From Gemmatimonadota bacterium (GTDB taxonomy: Bacteria > Latescibacterota > UBA2968 > UBA8231), in the NCBI GenBank assembly GCA_002712305.1, contig PATE01000110.1, positions 1 through 24,076 of the forward strand: DNA of 24,076 bases, given 5' to 3'. A model generated the notes under the pieces. The model searched no databases. It had not been told where the DNA came from and was given only the letters and a program-made list of their open reading frames with translations. Positions 8,080-15,470 of the stretch are shown piece after piece; positions within the stretch are counted from its first letter, which is position 1; the number at the start of each line of letters is the position of its first letter. The translations under genes were made by a program, and so were the position numbers.

Positions 8080-8661
8080 ATGCCGACTGCCCACATCCAT
8101 CCGACCGCCTGCGTCGATGAACCCGTCGAGATCGGCGACGATACTCACATCTGGCACTTTTCCCACGTGATGGCCGGGGCTCGCATCGGCACCGGCTGCA
8201 ATATCGGCCAGAACGTCTACATCGACCGGGATGTGCAGATCGGCAACGGCTGCAAACTGCAGAACAATGTCTCCATCTACAAAGGGGTGACCCTGGAGGA
8301 TGGCGTGTTCTGCGGACCGTCAATGGTGTTTACGAATGTAGTCAATCCCCGCGCCTTCATCGAGCGCAAGACAGAGTTCCGCGAGACCCTCGTCAAGAAG
8401 GGGGCCACGTTGGGGGCCAACAGCACCATTGTCTGCGGTGTCACCATCGGGGCCTATGCCCTCATCGGGGCCGGAGCCGTTGTCACTCTCGACGTCCCGG
8501 ACTACGCCATGGTGATCGGCGTGCCCGCCCGGCAGAGTGGGTGGGTCAGCCGGGAGGGGCACTCCCTGCAGGCCGGTCCGGGAAAAGAGGAGTTCACTTG
8601 CCCCGAGTCTCAAATACGGTATCGACTGTCTCCCGCTGGCGTGCTCAGTCCAAGTCGTTGA
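8080..8661 (+). CDS. wbpD: WbpD/WlbB-like UDP-sugar N-acetyltransferase (left-handed beta-helix)
   Basis: A 193-residue hexapeptide-repeat acyltransferase. The repeated I-G-x-x pattern of the left-handed beta-helix runs from about residue 10 to 150. It has the segments expected of WbpD/WlbB: I-W-H-F-S-H-V (23-29), [38 protein letters not shown] and [11 protein letters not shown]. That enzyme transfers acetyl from acetyl-CoA to UDP-2-acetamido-3-amino-2,3-dideoxy-glucuronate in making 2,3-diacetamido uronic acid for O-antigen or exopolysaccharide. The usual partners WbpA, WbpB and WbpE are not in this window, so the gene stands alone here. It could acetylate a related 3- or 4-amino sugar instead. 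Confidence 0.85.
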   Translation: MPTAHIHPTACVDEPVEIGDDTHIWHFSHVMAGARIGTGCNIGQNVYIDRDVQIGNGCKLQNNVSIYKGVTLEDGVFCGPSMVFTNVVNPRAFIERKTEFRETLVKKGATLGANSTIVCGVTIGAYALIGAGAVVTLDVPDYAMVIGVPARQSGWVSREGHSLQAGPGKEEFTCPESQIRYRLSPAGVLSPSR

Positions 8662-8690
8662 CGGGTCGGTCTGTCCTCAGGTGACGGTCC

Positions 8691-9551
8691 TCAGTCCGTA
8701 GGGAAAGACAGAGGGAAGGTCGGCTCCTTGTCCTGGCGTCGACTCGGTGTCTCGATCTCCATGTCATAGTACTCGTCGATGAATTCGGCCAGATTCGAGG
8801 TCACCTCCTCGAACACGATCCGGCCCTTTTCTGCCGTCGCCTTCTCGGCTTCACCCATGACGCCCGAATCGGAATACTGGCTCGTCCACTCGATCAGCCC
8901 CATGGCACCCTTGGCGAACAGGTCTGTCCAGACAAACTTCGAGCCGCGCTTGTTCGTTCGGGCGATCTCGGATTTCACCTTGTCCGTGCGGACGCTGTCC
9001 GGATCTAGGTGCATGAGCATGGACGTCTCGAGTTCCCCGGCGTGAGAACAGCCGCCGGGGAAGACACTCTCCCGCCACTGCTTGTCGAAATCTGGATTCA
9101 CCTTCAACAGCTGCCACCAACTACAGAACACGCAGCTGGCGTCGGTTTCGACAATCGTTCGTCGGGCCACCATGTCCACGAGGTTGTGGTTGGATCCGTG
9201 GCCATTGACGAGGATGATCTTCTTGAAGCCGTGGTAGGCGAGGCTCTTGGTAATGTCCAGGCAATACTGGATGAAGTGTTCGTAGTGGATATTCAGCGAA
9301 CCGGGAAAGTCCATCACATGATGGACATATCCGTAGGTCACTGGTGGGAGCACGAGGGCCTTGGAGGGTTTCAGGTGCGCCGCTTCGGTGGCCACGGCAT
9401 TGGCGCACAGGTGATCGACCTTGAGTGGCAGATGATGACCATGCTGCTCGACCGAGCCGGTTGGCAGAATGGGGATCTTGCCCATTTCGACACATTCATT
9501 GACCTCGGGCCAGGTCAATTCGTCGAATTTGTAGGTATCGGCACTCGACAT
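8691..9551 (-). CDS. Creatininase-family metal-dependent amidohydrolase
   Basis: A 286-residue creatininase/MftE-type protein. The metal site is complete: L-P-T-G-S-V-E-Q-H-G-H-H-L-P-L-K-V-D (29-46) supplies Glu35, His37 and Asp46, V-N-G-H-G-S-N (115-121) supplies His118, and H-A-G-E-L-E-T-S (170-177) supplies Glu173. Family members hydrolyse creatinine or open cyclic amides such as FAPy intermediates, or trim peptides (MftE). Most remain uncharacterised, so no substrate is assigned. The minus strand has an AGGAG about 6 nt before the ATG at 9551, the clearest ribosome site in this operon. The gene lies 47 nt downstream of the enolase-superfamily gene and converges with the acetyltransferase gene. 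Confidence 0.9.
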   Translation of the reverse strand: MSSADTYKFDELTWPEVNECVEMGKIPILPTGSVEQHGHHLPLKVDHLCANAVATEAAHLKPSKALVLPPVTYGYVHHVMDFPGSLNIHYEHFIQYCLDITKSLAYHGFKKIILVNGHGSNHNLVDMVARRTIVETDASCVFCSWWQLLKVNPDFDKQWRESVFPGGCSHAGELETSMLMHLDPDSVRTDKVKSEIARTNKRGSKFVWTDLFAKGAMGLIEWTSQYSDSGVMGEAEKATAEKGRIVFEEVTSNLAEFIDEYYDMEIETPSRRQDKEPTFPLSFPTD

Positions 9552-9598
9552 GGGCAGCTCCTAAGGGTTATGAAACGAGTTTCGGTACCGCGAGTGAA

Positions 9599-10702
9599 TC
9601 ACACGCGATAACGCGCGACAATGTCGTCGACGAGTTCGACACCCAAACCGGGCGTGTCGTCGAGGTGCAGGTGACCCTCGCGAAAATCCATGGTGTGACG
9701 AACCAGGTCGCGGGCCAGTGGCGACGGCGCGCGCGTGAATTCGGTCAGGGGGTCCGGTGACGCCGCCGTCCACTGCGCGGAGGCGGCGAGCAGGACGCCC
9801 GTGCCAAAGGCATGGGGCACGGGTCGACAACCGACTTCCAATGACCGTTCGGCGAGGCGCTGGCCATAACTGATTCCGCCGACGCGTCCCAGGTCGGGCT
9901 GCACGAAGTGCAGCCCTGTCGCCAGCAACTGTTCGTACTCCTCCATCAGTGTGATCGCTTCGCCGCCGGCAATGGGCACGGCTGACTCGGCACACAAATG
10001 GCGGTGTCCATCAAAGTCATATGGATGCAGGGCCTCTTCGAGCCACGCAATGTCGTAGGCTGCAAAGGAACCGGCTCGCTCGATGGCCGTGGCAGCGTCC
10101 CAGGCACGACCTGCATCGACCATGAGGGCCACATCTCCGAGAGCCTGCCGCGCGGCGGCGACGAGTTCCTCATCGAGGGTGGCATCGGCGCCCATCGGAC
10201 CCCATCCATACTTCACGAAACGATAACCGGCATCGACGAAACTCGACGCCGATGGGCCCAACTGTTCAGGAGTATCCGGCCAGAGGACACTCGCATAGGC
10301 CGGAACCCGGTCTGCCGCATCCGCCCTCAACAGTCGCCGCACAGGGACTCCGGCGATCTTGCCTCGCAGATCCCACAGGGCCATGTCCACACCACTCATG
10401 GCGTGCCTCGCAATTCCGCCGGGTCCGTACCACGCGGTGCCCTCGATCATGGCCGCGTCGATGCCGGCGGCATCATTGATCTCCATCCCCGTGATGATGG
10501 CCGCCAATCCGTGTCGGAACGGTGCCGACCGGGGCGACTCGACCACGGCGCGGGCCACATAGCTGCACGATACGACCTCACCCAAGCCGGTCGTTCCATC
10601 TTCGGCGTGGAGACGGACCAGCAGAACGTCCTGTGTGCCGTCAGCGACTTCTCGCACTTCGGGCAATCTCAGATGGATTGCTTCAACACGGTCAATTTTC
10701 AC
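9599..10702 (-). CDS. Mandelate racemase/muconate lactonizing enzyme (enolase superfamily)
   Basis: A 367-residue enolase-superfamily protein with an N-terminal capping domain (about 1-120) and a modified TIM barrel. The active-site residues can be traced: Lys164 in F-V-K-Y-G-W-G-P, metal ligands Asp196 (M-V-D-A-G-R-A-W-D), Glu222 (W-L-E-E-A-L) and Glu248 (A-G-G-E-A), Asp270 (Q-P-D-L-G-R-V-G-G) and the general-base His297 (V-P-H-A-F-G-T-G). The His-Asp dyad fits the mandelate racemase subgroup, which includes sugar-acid dehydratases and racemases. The usual K-x-K motif reads K-Y-G here, so the second catalytic lysine is missing. The start is GTG at 10702 and overlaps the queC stop (GTGA), so translation is probably coupled. 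Confidence 0.9.
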   Translation of the reverse strand: MKIDRVEAIHLRLPEVREVADGTQDVLLVRLHAEDGTTGLGEVVSCSYVARAVVESPRSAPFRHGLAAIITGMEINDAAGIDAAMIEGTAWYGPGGIARHAMSGVDMALWDLRGKIAGVPVRRLLRADAADRVPAYASVLWPDTPEQLGPSASSFVDAGYRFVKYGWGPMGADATLDEELVAAARQALGDVALMVDAGRAWDAATAIERAGSFAAYDIAWLEEALHPYDFDGHRHLCAESAVPIAGGEAITLMEEYEQLLATGLHFVQPDLGRVGGISYGQRLAERSLEVGCRPVPHAFGTGVLLAASAQWTAASPDPLTEFTRAPSPLARDLVRHTMDFREGHLHLDDTPGLGVELVDDIVARYRV

Positions 10703-11385
10703 CGGGCGGCTTGCTCCTCATAGTCGATGGGGTCATCCACATCGTGGGCGGCGAAGGCGGCCAGGCGCTCACTGCACGCATCGCAGACCCCGCAGGCCGG
10801 CCTGCGGCCCTCGTAGCAGGTGTGGGTCAGTTCGTAGGGGACTCCCAGTTCGAGTCCCAATTGGACAACTCGCTTCTTCGAATACTCCACGAGGGGCGTG
10901 TGAATGCGGAAGTCCGCCTCCTTCGTCGCACCCAGTCCCAGTGTGGATTCCAGACTATCGTAGAATTCGCGTCGGCAGTCTCGATACGCCGCCTGATCGT
11001 CACGTACGGGGGCGATGTAGAGGTCGTGAACGTCCTCCACTTCTGCGACACCGGCGGCCAGTGTGACAAACAGGAGGTTGCGGAAGGGGACGACTGTGGC
11101 CGTCTGTCGATCTTCGACAGCCGCCGGGACGGCCAGATCGGGGTCGGTGAGTGGGCTGCCACCGATCGAGCGAAGGTCGACCTGGATCTGCCGGTGGGTT
11201 GCGACGCCGGCGAGGGTCGACAACTGTTGCGCGAATTCCAGTTCCACGCGATGACGCTGTCCGTAGTCGATGCTCACCGAGTGTACGGGCCCCTGTGTGT
11301 TTGCCCGTACCCACCATAGGCAGGTGGTTGAGTCCATCCCACCGCTGAGCAGAACGAGGGAGGGTGAACTACCCGTGTCGGTCAT
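10699..11385 (-). CDS. queC: QueC, 7-cyano-7-deazaguanine synthase
   Basis: A 228-residue QueC-family enzyme, about normal length. The PP-loop ATPase motif S-G-G-M-D-S-T is at 14-20, S-I-D-Y-G-Q-R-H at 38-45, V-P-F-R-N at 99-103, and the zinc-binding cysteines are at 190, 198, 201 and 204 (C-x7-C-x2-C-x2-C). QueC converts 7-carboxy-7-deazaguanine to preQ0 with ATP and ammonia for queuosine or other deazapurines. QueD, QueE and QueF are not in the window. The ATG at 11385 overlaps the stop of the MBL-fold gene (ATGA), and its own stop overlaps the GTG of the enolase-superfamily gene. An in-frame upstream start at 11433 would lie inside the MBL gene and adds no family sequence. Related QueC-like proteins also occur in antiphage systems, but nothing else here supports that role. 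Confidence 0.93.
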   Translation of the reverse strand: MTDTGSSPSLVLLSGGMDSTTCLWWVRANTQGPVHSVSIDYGQRHRVELEFAQQLSTLAGVATHRQIQVDLRSIGGSPLTDPDLAVPAAVEDRQTATVVPFRNLLFVTLAAGVAEVEDVHDLYIAPVRDDQAAYRDCRREFYDSLESTLGLGATKEADFRIHTPLVEYSKKRVVQLGLELGVPYELTHTCYEGRRPACGVCDACSERLAAFAAHDVDDPIDYEEQAAR

Positions 11386-13310
11386 CGGGTCCGCTTTCTT
11401 CGTTTGCGCTTCACATCGACCAAAGCCACACAAGCTTCAGGGTGGACAACCTTGTCGAAGGTGACATCGAGGGCCAGCAGCTGTCGACCCGTCTTTGCAG
11501 TCTCGGCGACATCTATGCGTAGCTTCAGACGGCGACTCCCCCCAGCAGGCACCGTCGTTCGCCGCCGCGAGGGCGTCGGGGGGGCCAGGTCAGCCGTGGG
11601 CACAGGTTCGATCTCAGCCACCAGACTTGTGCGTTTGTAGTTGGTCACTACGACATGGATGTCGAGGCTGCCGCCCGGTATCGCCTCGATGGCAAAGGGT
11701 TCGAAGCGCACGACTCGTGGGTCATAGTTCGCTCGCCAGGCAGAACCAGGACACACATCGGCGACAGCTGTTTCCGCCTCGTCACACCAGGCAAGGATCG
11801 CCTCGTGGAGTCGAGCATCGAAGTGGTAGAGGCATTGATGGCCATTACAGACGATGTCCGGGGCGATCTGCAGGCCGACGCGAGCAGAGCGGGCGAAACC
11901 CTCTCTGAATCGGCTACCGTTGAAGGCACAGAAACCGCCCGTTCCATTCCATCGGCTCGGTGGCTGGAAATTGTCGCCTGAGATCAGAACGCGCCGGTCA
12001 TCGACGAGCGTGTCGAAAGCGCAGTGCCACCACGTCTGCCCCGGATAGGGTCGTACGCCCAGGTCGTATTCACGCCAGCGGAGGCGGCCTTCTTCGGGCA
12101 ACACCCGATCGGCGTCGACCGACTCGAGTGGCAAAAAGGGGACATCGAGACGATTGCGGTCGCGTAGCGGTTCGGCGACCCACGGGTGCAGCCAGATCTG
12201 GGCCCCGTAGCGTTTCCGCAGATCGAGTAGACCATTGCTGTGGTCGTAGTGGTAGTGGGTGGCCGTGGCAACATCCGGCCGCAGTCCTGTGTGCTCCACA
12301 AGCCGTTCAAGGGCGGGCAGGCTGCCCTTCACAGGATCGACGATCAAAGCACTGCCGTCGTAGCTGGCCAGCAGATAGCTATTGCCGCCAAACGCGTAGA
12401 GATGGGGCAGGATCTGTCGAACACCCTCGGCCACAGTCTCGGCGTTGTACCACCGAGAGGGCTCTCCCGCGGCGATCGCCGTCTTGGCACTCACCAGCCG
12501 CAGCAGTCGATCCTGCAGGCGGGCCAGCAGATCTCTAGGCTCCCGGCGCACGATGTTTCCGTGGCTCGGCAACAGCAGATCGATGCGATTCGAACGCAGT
12601 CGCTCCAGACCATACCAGGCTTGCAGGACCCCCTCCGGTGTCCAATGATCCCATTCGAGGTGATAGGGTTGATGGATGGTGGCGCCTGCATGGGCCGCGT
12701 CACCACAGAAGATCGCCTGTCGATCGCCGCAGTTGAGCAGGTAACTCAGCGCCCCTCGGGAATGGCCCGGCGTGGCGATGGCACACAGGCGCACCTTGCC
12801 GAAGCAGATCTCACTGTCAGCGCTGATGGCTCGCAGCCGTTGACGTGAGCTTCTCAGCAGTGGCTGTCGGGGCGCAGCGTACGAGGTCGGGCAACCGGCG
12901 GCCTGATAGTTCGCCCAGAACGTCTTGATGTCGTCGGCGAGGGGAAGATCGCCTGTTGGGAGAAAGATGTCGCCCCGATACTCATCGGCCAGAGGGCCAG
13001 GGCGATACAGTCCGCAGACCCCGTCCCGATGCAGATGGGTGATGACGACGGCATCGACCATCGTGACGCCGATCTGATCGAGGTGATGCCACCACCGGCC
13101 GCGTCCGGGGTCGATGATAACGATGTGCCCCGGTTCGGTCCGCACTGCGTACGTGTTGACGCCATCGGCATACCGCAGAACGCCGAGCCCGACAGACTGC
13201 CAGCGTCCTTCGGCGATGGACCGGTGCCCAGACCGCGACGGATCCGATCGATGAGATTCAGACGCGTGTCCCGACAGATGTCCGGATGGTTGTGTTGACG
13301 AGTGCCCCAT
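11382..13310 (-). CDS. Tandem metallo-beta-lactamase-fold hydrolase with C-terminal beta-sandwich
   Basis: A 642-residue protein with two MBL-fold units in a row. Unit 1 (about 40-260) has H-L-H-R-D-G (92-97), T-P-G-H-S (180-184), C-G-D-A-A (202-206) and P-S-H-G-N (248-252). The last His of the HxHxDH motif is Gly97, so one metal site is altered. Unit 2 (about 300-510) has the full T-H-Y-H-Y-D-H (351-357), His429, S-G-D-N (444-447) and N-G-H-Q (489-492). Residues about 530-635 look like an Ig-type beta-sandwich, and the C terminus is very basic. The first 35 residues are Ser/His-rich and unlike a catalytic domain, so the true start may lie later; no good ribosome site precedes the ATG at 13310. 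No signal peptide is seen. The substrate is unknown. It overlaps queC by 4 nt. Confidence 0.85.
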   Translation of the reverse strand: MGHSSTQPSGHLSGHASESHRSDPSRSGHRSIAEGRWQSVGLGVLRYADGVNTYAVRTEPGHIVIIDPGRGRWWHHLDQIGVTMVDAVVITHLHRDGVCGLYRPGPLADEYRGDIFLPTGDLPLADDIKTFWANYQAAGCPTSYAAPRQPLLRSSRQRLRAISADSEICFGKVRLCAIATPGHSRGALSYLLNCGDRQAIFCGDAAHAGATIHQPYHLEWDHWTPEGVLQAWYGLERLRSNRIDLLLPSHGNIVRREPRDLLARLQDRLLRLVSAKTAIAAGEPSRWYNAETVAEGVRQILPHLYAFGGNSYLLASYDGSALIVDPVKGSLPALERLVEHTGLRPDVATATHYHYDHSNGLLDLRKRYGAQIWLHPWVAEPLRDRNRLDVPFLPLESVDADRVLPEEGRLRWREYDLGVRPYPGQTWWHCAFDTLVDDRRVLISGDNFQPPSRWNGTGGFCAFNGSRFREGFARSARVGLQIAPDIVCNGHQCLYHFDARLHEAILAWCDEAETAVADVCPGSAWRANYDPRVVRFEPFAIEAIPGGSLDIHVVVTNYKRTSLVAEIEPVPTADLAPPTPSRRRTTVPAGGSRRLKLRIDVAETAKTGRQLLALDVTFDKVVHPEACVALVDVKRKRRKRTR

Positions 13311-13366
13311 GGAAGAGGATGATAGGAGGACTCCCTCTGTGCCGCCACGACCTGTCGAGGTTCGGG

Positions 13367-13395
13367 TTGCTTTGGTCGAGGTGGCGTGCTAAGCT
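13367..13395 (+). promoter_or_regulatory. Possible promoter for the DUF502 operon
   Basis: TTGCTT (13367-13372) and TAAGCT (13390-13395) are separated by 17 nt. Each matches only three of six sigma-70 consensus bases. The spacing and the position, about 55 nt before the ATG at 13451 in the divergent gap 13311-13450, are what make it a candidate. Nothing else was seen in this gap. Confidence 0.25.
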
Positions 13396-13450
13396 TCGCG
13401 GCTCTCGGCCATCATGGTGTGCCCATGCTGACACTGACCGACCAACCGTC

Positions 13451-14215
13451 ATGACGCCTGATCCCAACGTTTCCGAAACGCCCCTTGAAGACATGCTGCC
13501 GCATGAGCCGCGGCACAGCTTCCTGCATCGGATGCGCACGCGTCTCATGGCCGGTGTATCCATCATCGCGCCTCTGTGGATTACAGGCTTTGTGTTGTGG
13601 AAGCTCTTCGGTTGGGCGGATGGATTCTCGCGCCCACTGGTCAAACCCTTCGCCGCCTTCTTCGGCAATCCCGATTGGTACTACAGCGGCATCGGCTTCG
13701 GGATCACCATCATCATTCTCTACGCCGTGGGTACGATCGCAACCAACGTGCTGGGTCGGCGTCTGTGGGCCGAGGCACGCGAAGCGATCGAGAGCCTGCC
13801 ACTTGTGAGGACGATCTACAGTCCCGTTCGGCAATTGCTCGAGACGATGACCTCGCCTACGGGTGCGGGATTCAAGAAGGTCGTCCTGTTCGAATACCCA
13901 CGCCGCGGCACGTGGACCCTTGGTTTTCTCGCCGGTGATGTACCCTTCGTCTACGACCGCGAACCGGCGCACAGCATCTTCATTCCTACGGCCCCCAATC
14001 CTACCACGGGATTCATGTTGATCGTGCCGCGGGAAGACATCAAACACACGGATCTGACGGTGGAGGCGGCGTTCCAGATGATCGTCTCAGCGGGTGTGGC
14101 CGTGCCTCTGGCCCTTCGTCTGCCCGCAGGTGTGGCGGATTCCACTGAATTCGAGGCTGACAAGATCCGGGAGGCCGCCAAACGATCGATGGGTGACGCT
14201 TCGGCCGCGTCCTGA
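13451..14215 (+). CDS. DUF502-family inner-membrane protein
   Basis: A 254-residue DUF502 protein. Two hydrophobic segments are visible (about 33-53 and 80-100), followed by a soluble part. Family marks are the R-T-R-L-M-A-G-V-S-I-I-A-P-L-W-I segment (29-44), L-P-L-V-R-T-I-Y (116-123), F-K-K-V-V-L-F-E-Y-P (141-150) and F-I-P-T-A-P-N-P-T-T-G (177-187). The family is widespread in bacteria and plants (COV-like) and has no established bacterial biochemistry. The ATG at 13451 was chosen because an in-frame start at 13286 would overlap the divergent MBL gene and precede any conserved sequence; the ATG at 13493 is an alternative. It is the first gene of a + strand group. Confidence 0.88.
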   Translation: MTPDPNVSETPLEDMLPHEPRHSFLHRMRTRLMAGVSIIAPLWITGFVLWKLFGWADGFSRPLVKPFAAFFGNPDWYYSGIGFGITIIILYAVGTIATNVLGRRLWAEAREAIESLPLVRTIYSPVRQLLETMTSPTGAGFKKVVLFEYPRRGTWTLGFLAGDVPFVYDREPAHSIFIPTAPNPTTGFMLIVPREDIKHTDLTVEAAFQMIVSAGVAVPLALRLPAGVADSTEFEADKIREAAKRSMGDASAAS

Positions 14216-14286
14216 TCGATCGATCGGAGGCCTCGCTCGCCGTCTGTTTCCTACCTGCCGCCCTCCTCCCGAAGATCGGAGTTGTC

Positions 14287-15090
14287 ATGCGTAGACTCGT
14301 CCCCGCCCCCGTCGCGGTTCTGCTCTGTCTGGTGCTGACGCTAGTATGTGTCCACGCAGAGGAGGGAACTGACTGGGAACGTCGCTATGATGCAGGTTTT
14401 GCCCGCGGGCCGATCATCGTAGACGGCATCCCCAATGAACTGTCCTGGCAGTTGGCGCCCGAAGTAGGCCTCTTCACGCGTTTCCAGAGCGATGATCTGA
14501 CTCCACAGTTTCAGACGATGGCAAAAATCCTGTGGGATGAGGAGAACCTCTACTTCCTGATCGCCGTAGATGATCCCGACATCTGGAGCACCATGGTGGA
14601 AGGTGACAAGGTCTGTCTCTGTCGAGAGGAGACGATCGAGTTGTTCATCGATCCAGACGGCGATGGGAAGGATTATGGTGAGATCCACATCAACTGTCTG
14701 GATACAATCAACGATCTCTGGATTCCCAACAATGAGTTCAAGTATGCCAATGGTGACCCCGTCGATTGGCCCGACCTCTACTCGTGGAAGCAGCAGGGCA
14801 TGCGACATGCCGTGATGAACCACGGTACCGTCAATGACAGCACCGATGTGGATCAGGGATCGGTCTTCGAATTCGCCCTGCCCTGGTCGGGATTCGGCAA
14901 GATCGCCGGTTCAGCATCTGTACCACCACAGCCAGGCGATGTCTGGCGGATCAATGTGAATCGCTATGAACGCCCTCGCCGTGAGGCAGGGCGATCCCAG
15001 GAATTGTCCGGGTGGGCGCCCCTCAACCTGCAATCCTATCACGTACCTGATCGCCTGGGATATGTCCGCTTCATCGAGGATGGTCGATGA
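14287..15090 (+). CDS. Secreted CBM9-like (DOMON-type) carbohydrate-binding protein
   Basis: A 267-residue exported protein. A signal peptide (about 1-24: two Arg, a long Leu/Val core, then V-H-A-E) precedes a single beta-sandwich domain of the carbohydrate-binding family 9-like type. Typical segments are the I-I-V-D-G-x-x-x-E-x-x-W start (about 43-54), W-D-E-E-N-L-Y-F-L-I-A-V-D-D-P-D-I (83-99), E-T-I-E-L-F-I-D-P-D-G-D-G (114-126), and a late W-R-I-N-V-N-R-Y-E-R-P segment. Family members bind or sense glycans or serve as accessory domains; here it is the whole mature protein. The ATG has a good GGAG 5 nt upstream (14278-14281). Its stop overlaps the ATG of the broken SDR gene (ATGA). Confidence 0.85.
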   Translation: MRRLVPAPVAVLLCLVLTLVCVHAEEGTDWERRYDAGFARGPIIVDGIPNELSWQLAPEVGLFTRFQSDDLTPQFQTMAKILWDEENLYFLIAVDDPDIWSTMVEGDKVCLCREETIELFIDPDGDGKDYGEIHINCLDTINDLWIPNNEFKYANGDPVDWPDLYSWKQQGMRHAVMNHGTVNDSTDVDQGSVFEFALPWSGFGKIAGSASVPPQPGDVWRINVNRYERPRREAGRSQELSGWAPLNLQSYHVPDRLGYVRFIEDGR

Positions 15091-15457
15091 GCAGCGCTCC
15101 GTTGATCGCCATCACGGGGGTGACACGTGGGCTGGGTCGGGTTCTGGCCGATTGGTTTAGCGACCAGGGAAAAAGGGTTGCCGGTTGCGCAATCTAGCCC
15201 CCTACTGCGCAGGCAAGTGGGCCATTGAGGGTTTGATGAAGGCGATCGCTCGTGATTTACCGGAGACGATGGCCTCGATTCCGATGAACCCGTGTGACAT
15301 CAATACGGACATGTATCGTTCGAACTGGCCGGACAACGCTCCCAACAAACCCTCGCCTGAGGAGTGGGTGGCTATTGCAGGGCCTTTTATTCTTGGTCTT
15401 GGCCCCGAACAGAATGGCGAATCGGTGATGGTTCCCCTTCCTGGGTACGTCCTGTAG
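15087..15457 (+). pseudogene. Short-chain dehydrogenase/reductase with large internal deletion
   Basis: The ATG at 15087 opens a good SDR N terminus with the Rossmann motif T-G-V-T-R-G-L-G, but reading stops at TAG 15195-15197 after 36 residues. From about 15188 another frame carries the SDR C-terminal half up to TAG at 15455-15457, starting with the catalytic Y-C-A-G-K followed by W-A-I-E-G-L, then D-I-N-T-D-M and P-S-P-E-E-W. Compared with a normal SDR of about 240 residues, roughly 115-130 central residues are gone, including the N-A-G motif and catalytic Ser. The junction lies near a TGCGCA direct repeat (15186-15191 and 15206-15211). No single-base fix restores the enzyme, so the gene is called broken. 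It sits in tight order between the CBM9-like and solute-binding genes. Confidence 0.85.
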
Positions 15458-15470
15458 CGGAAGGACTGGC

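Noticed and set aside
8641-8700. Terminator between the convergent acetyltransferase and creatininase genes
   Set aside because: The CCTCAG/GTCCTCAG repeats are direct rather than inverted, and no hairpin with a T-run could be found.
10699-11385. Antiphage QueC-like system
   Set aside because: No ATPase, nuclease, ubiquitin-like or other defence partner is adjacent, and the protein has the usual QueC length and cysteines.
14214-14225. GATCGATCGATC palindrome after the DUF502 stop
   Set aside because: It is short, tandem GATC, not followed by a T-run, and cannot form a convincing terminator.
15185-15457. Separate 90-residue gene starting at TTG 15185
   Set aside because: The sequence is plainly the C-terminal half of an SDR with a matching N-terminal half just upstream; no ribosome site precedes the TTG.
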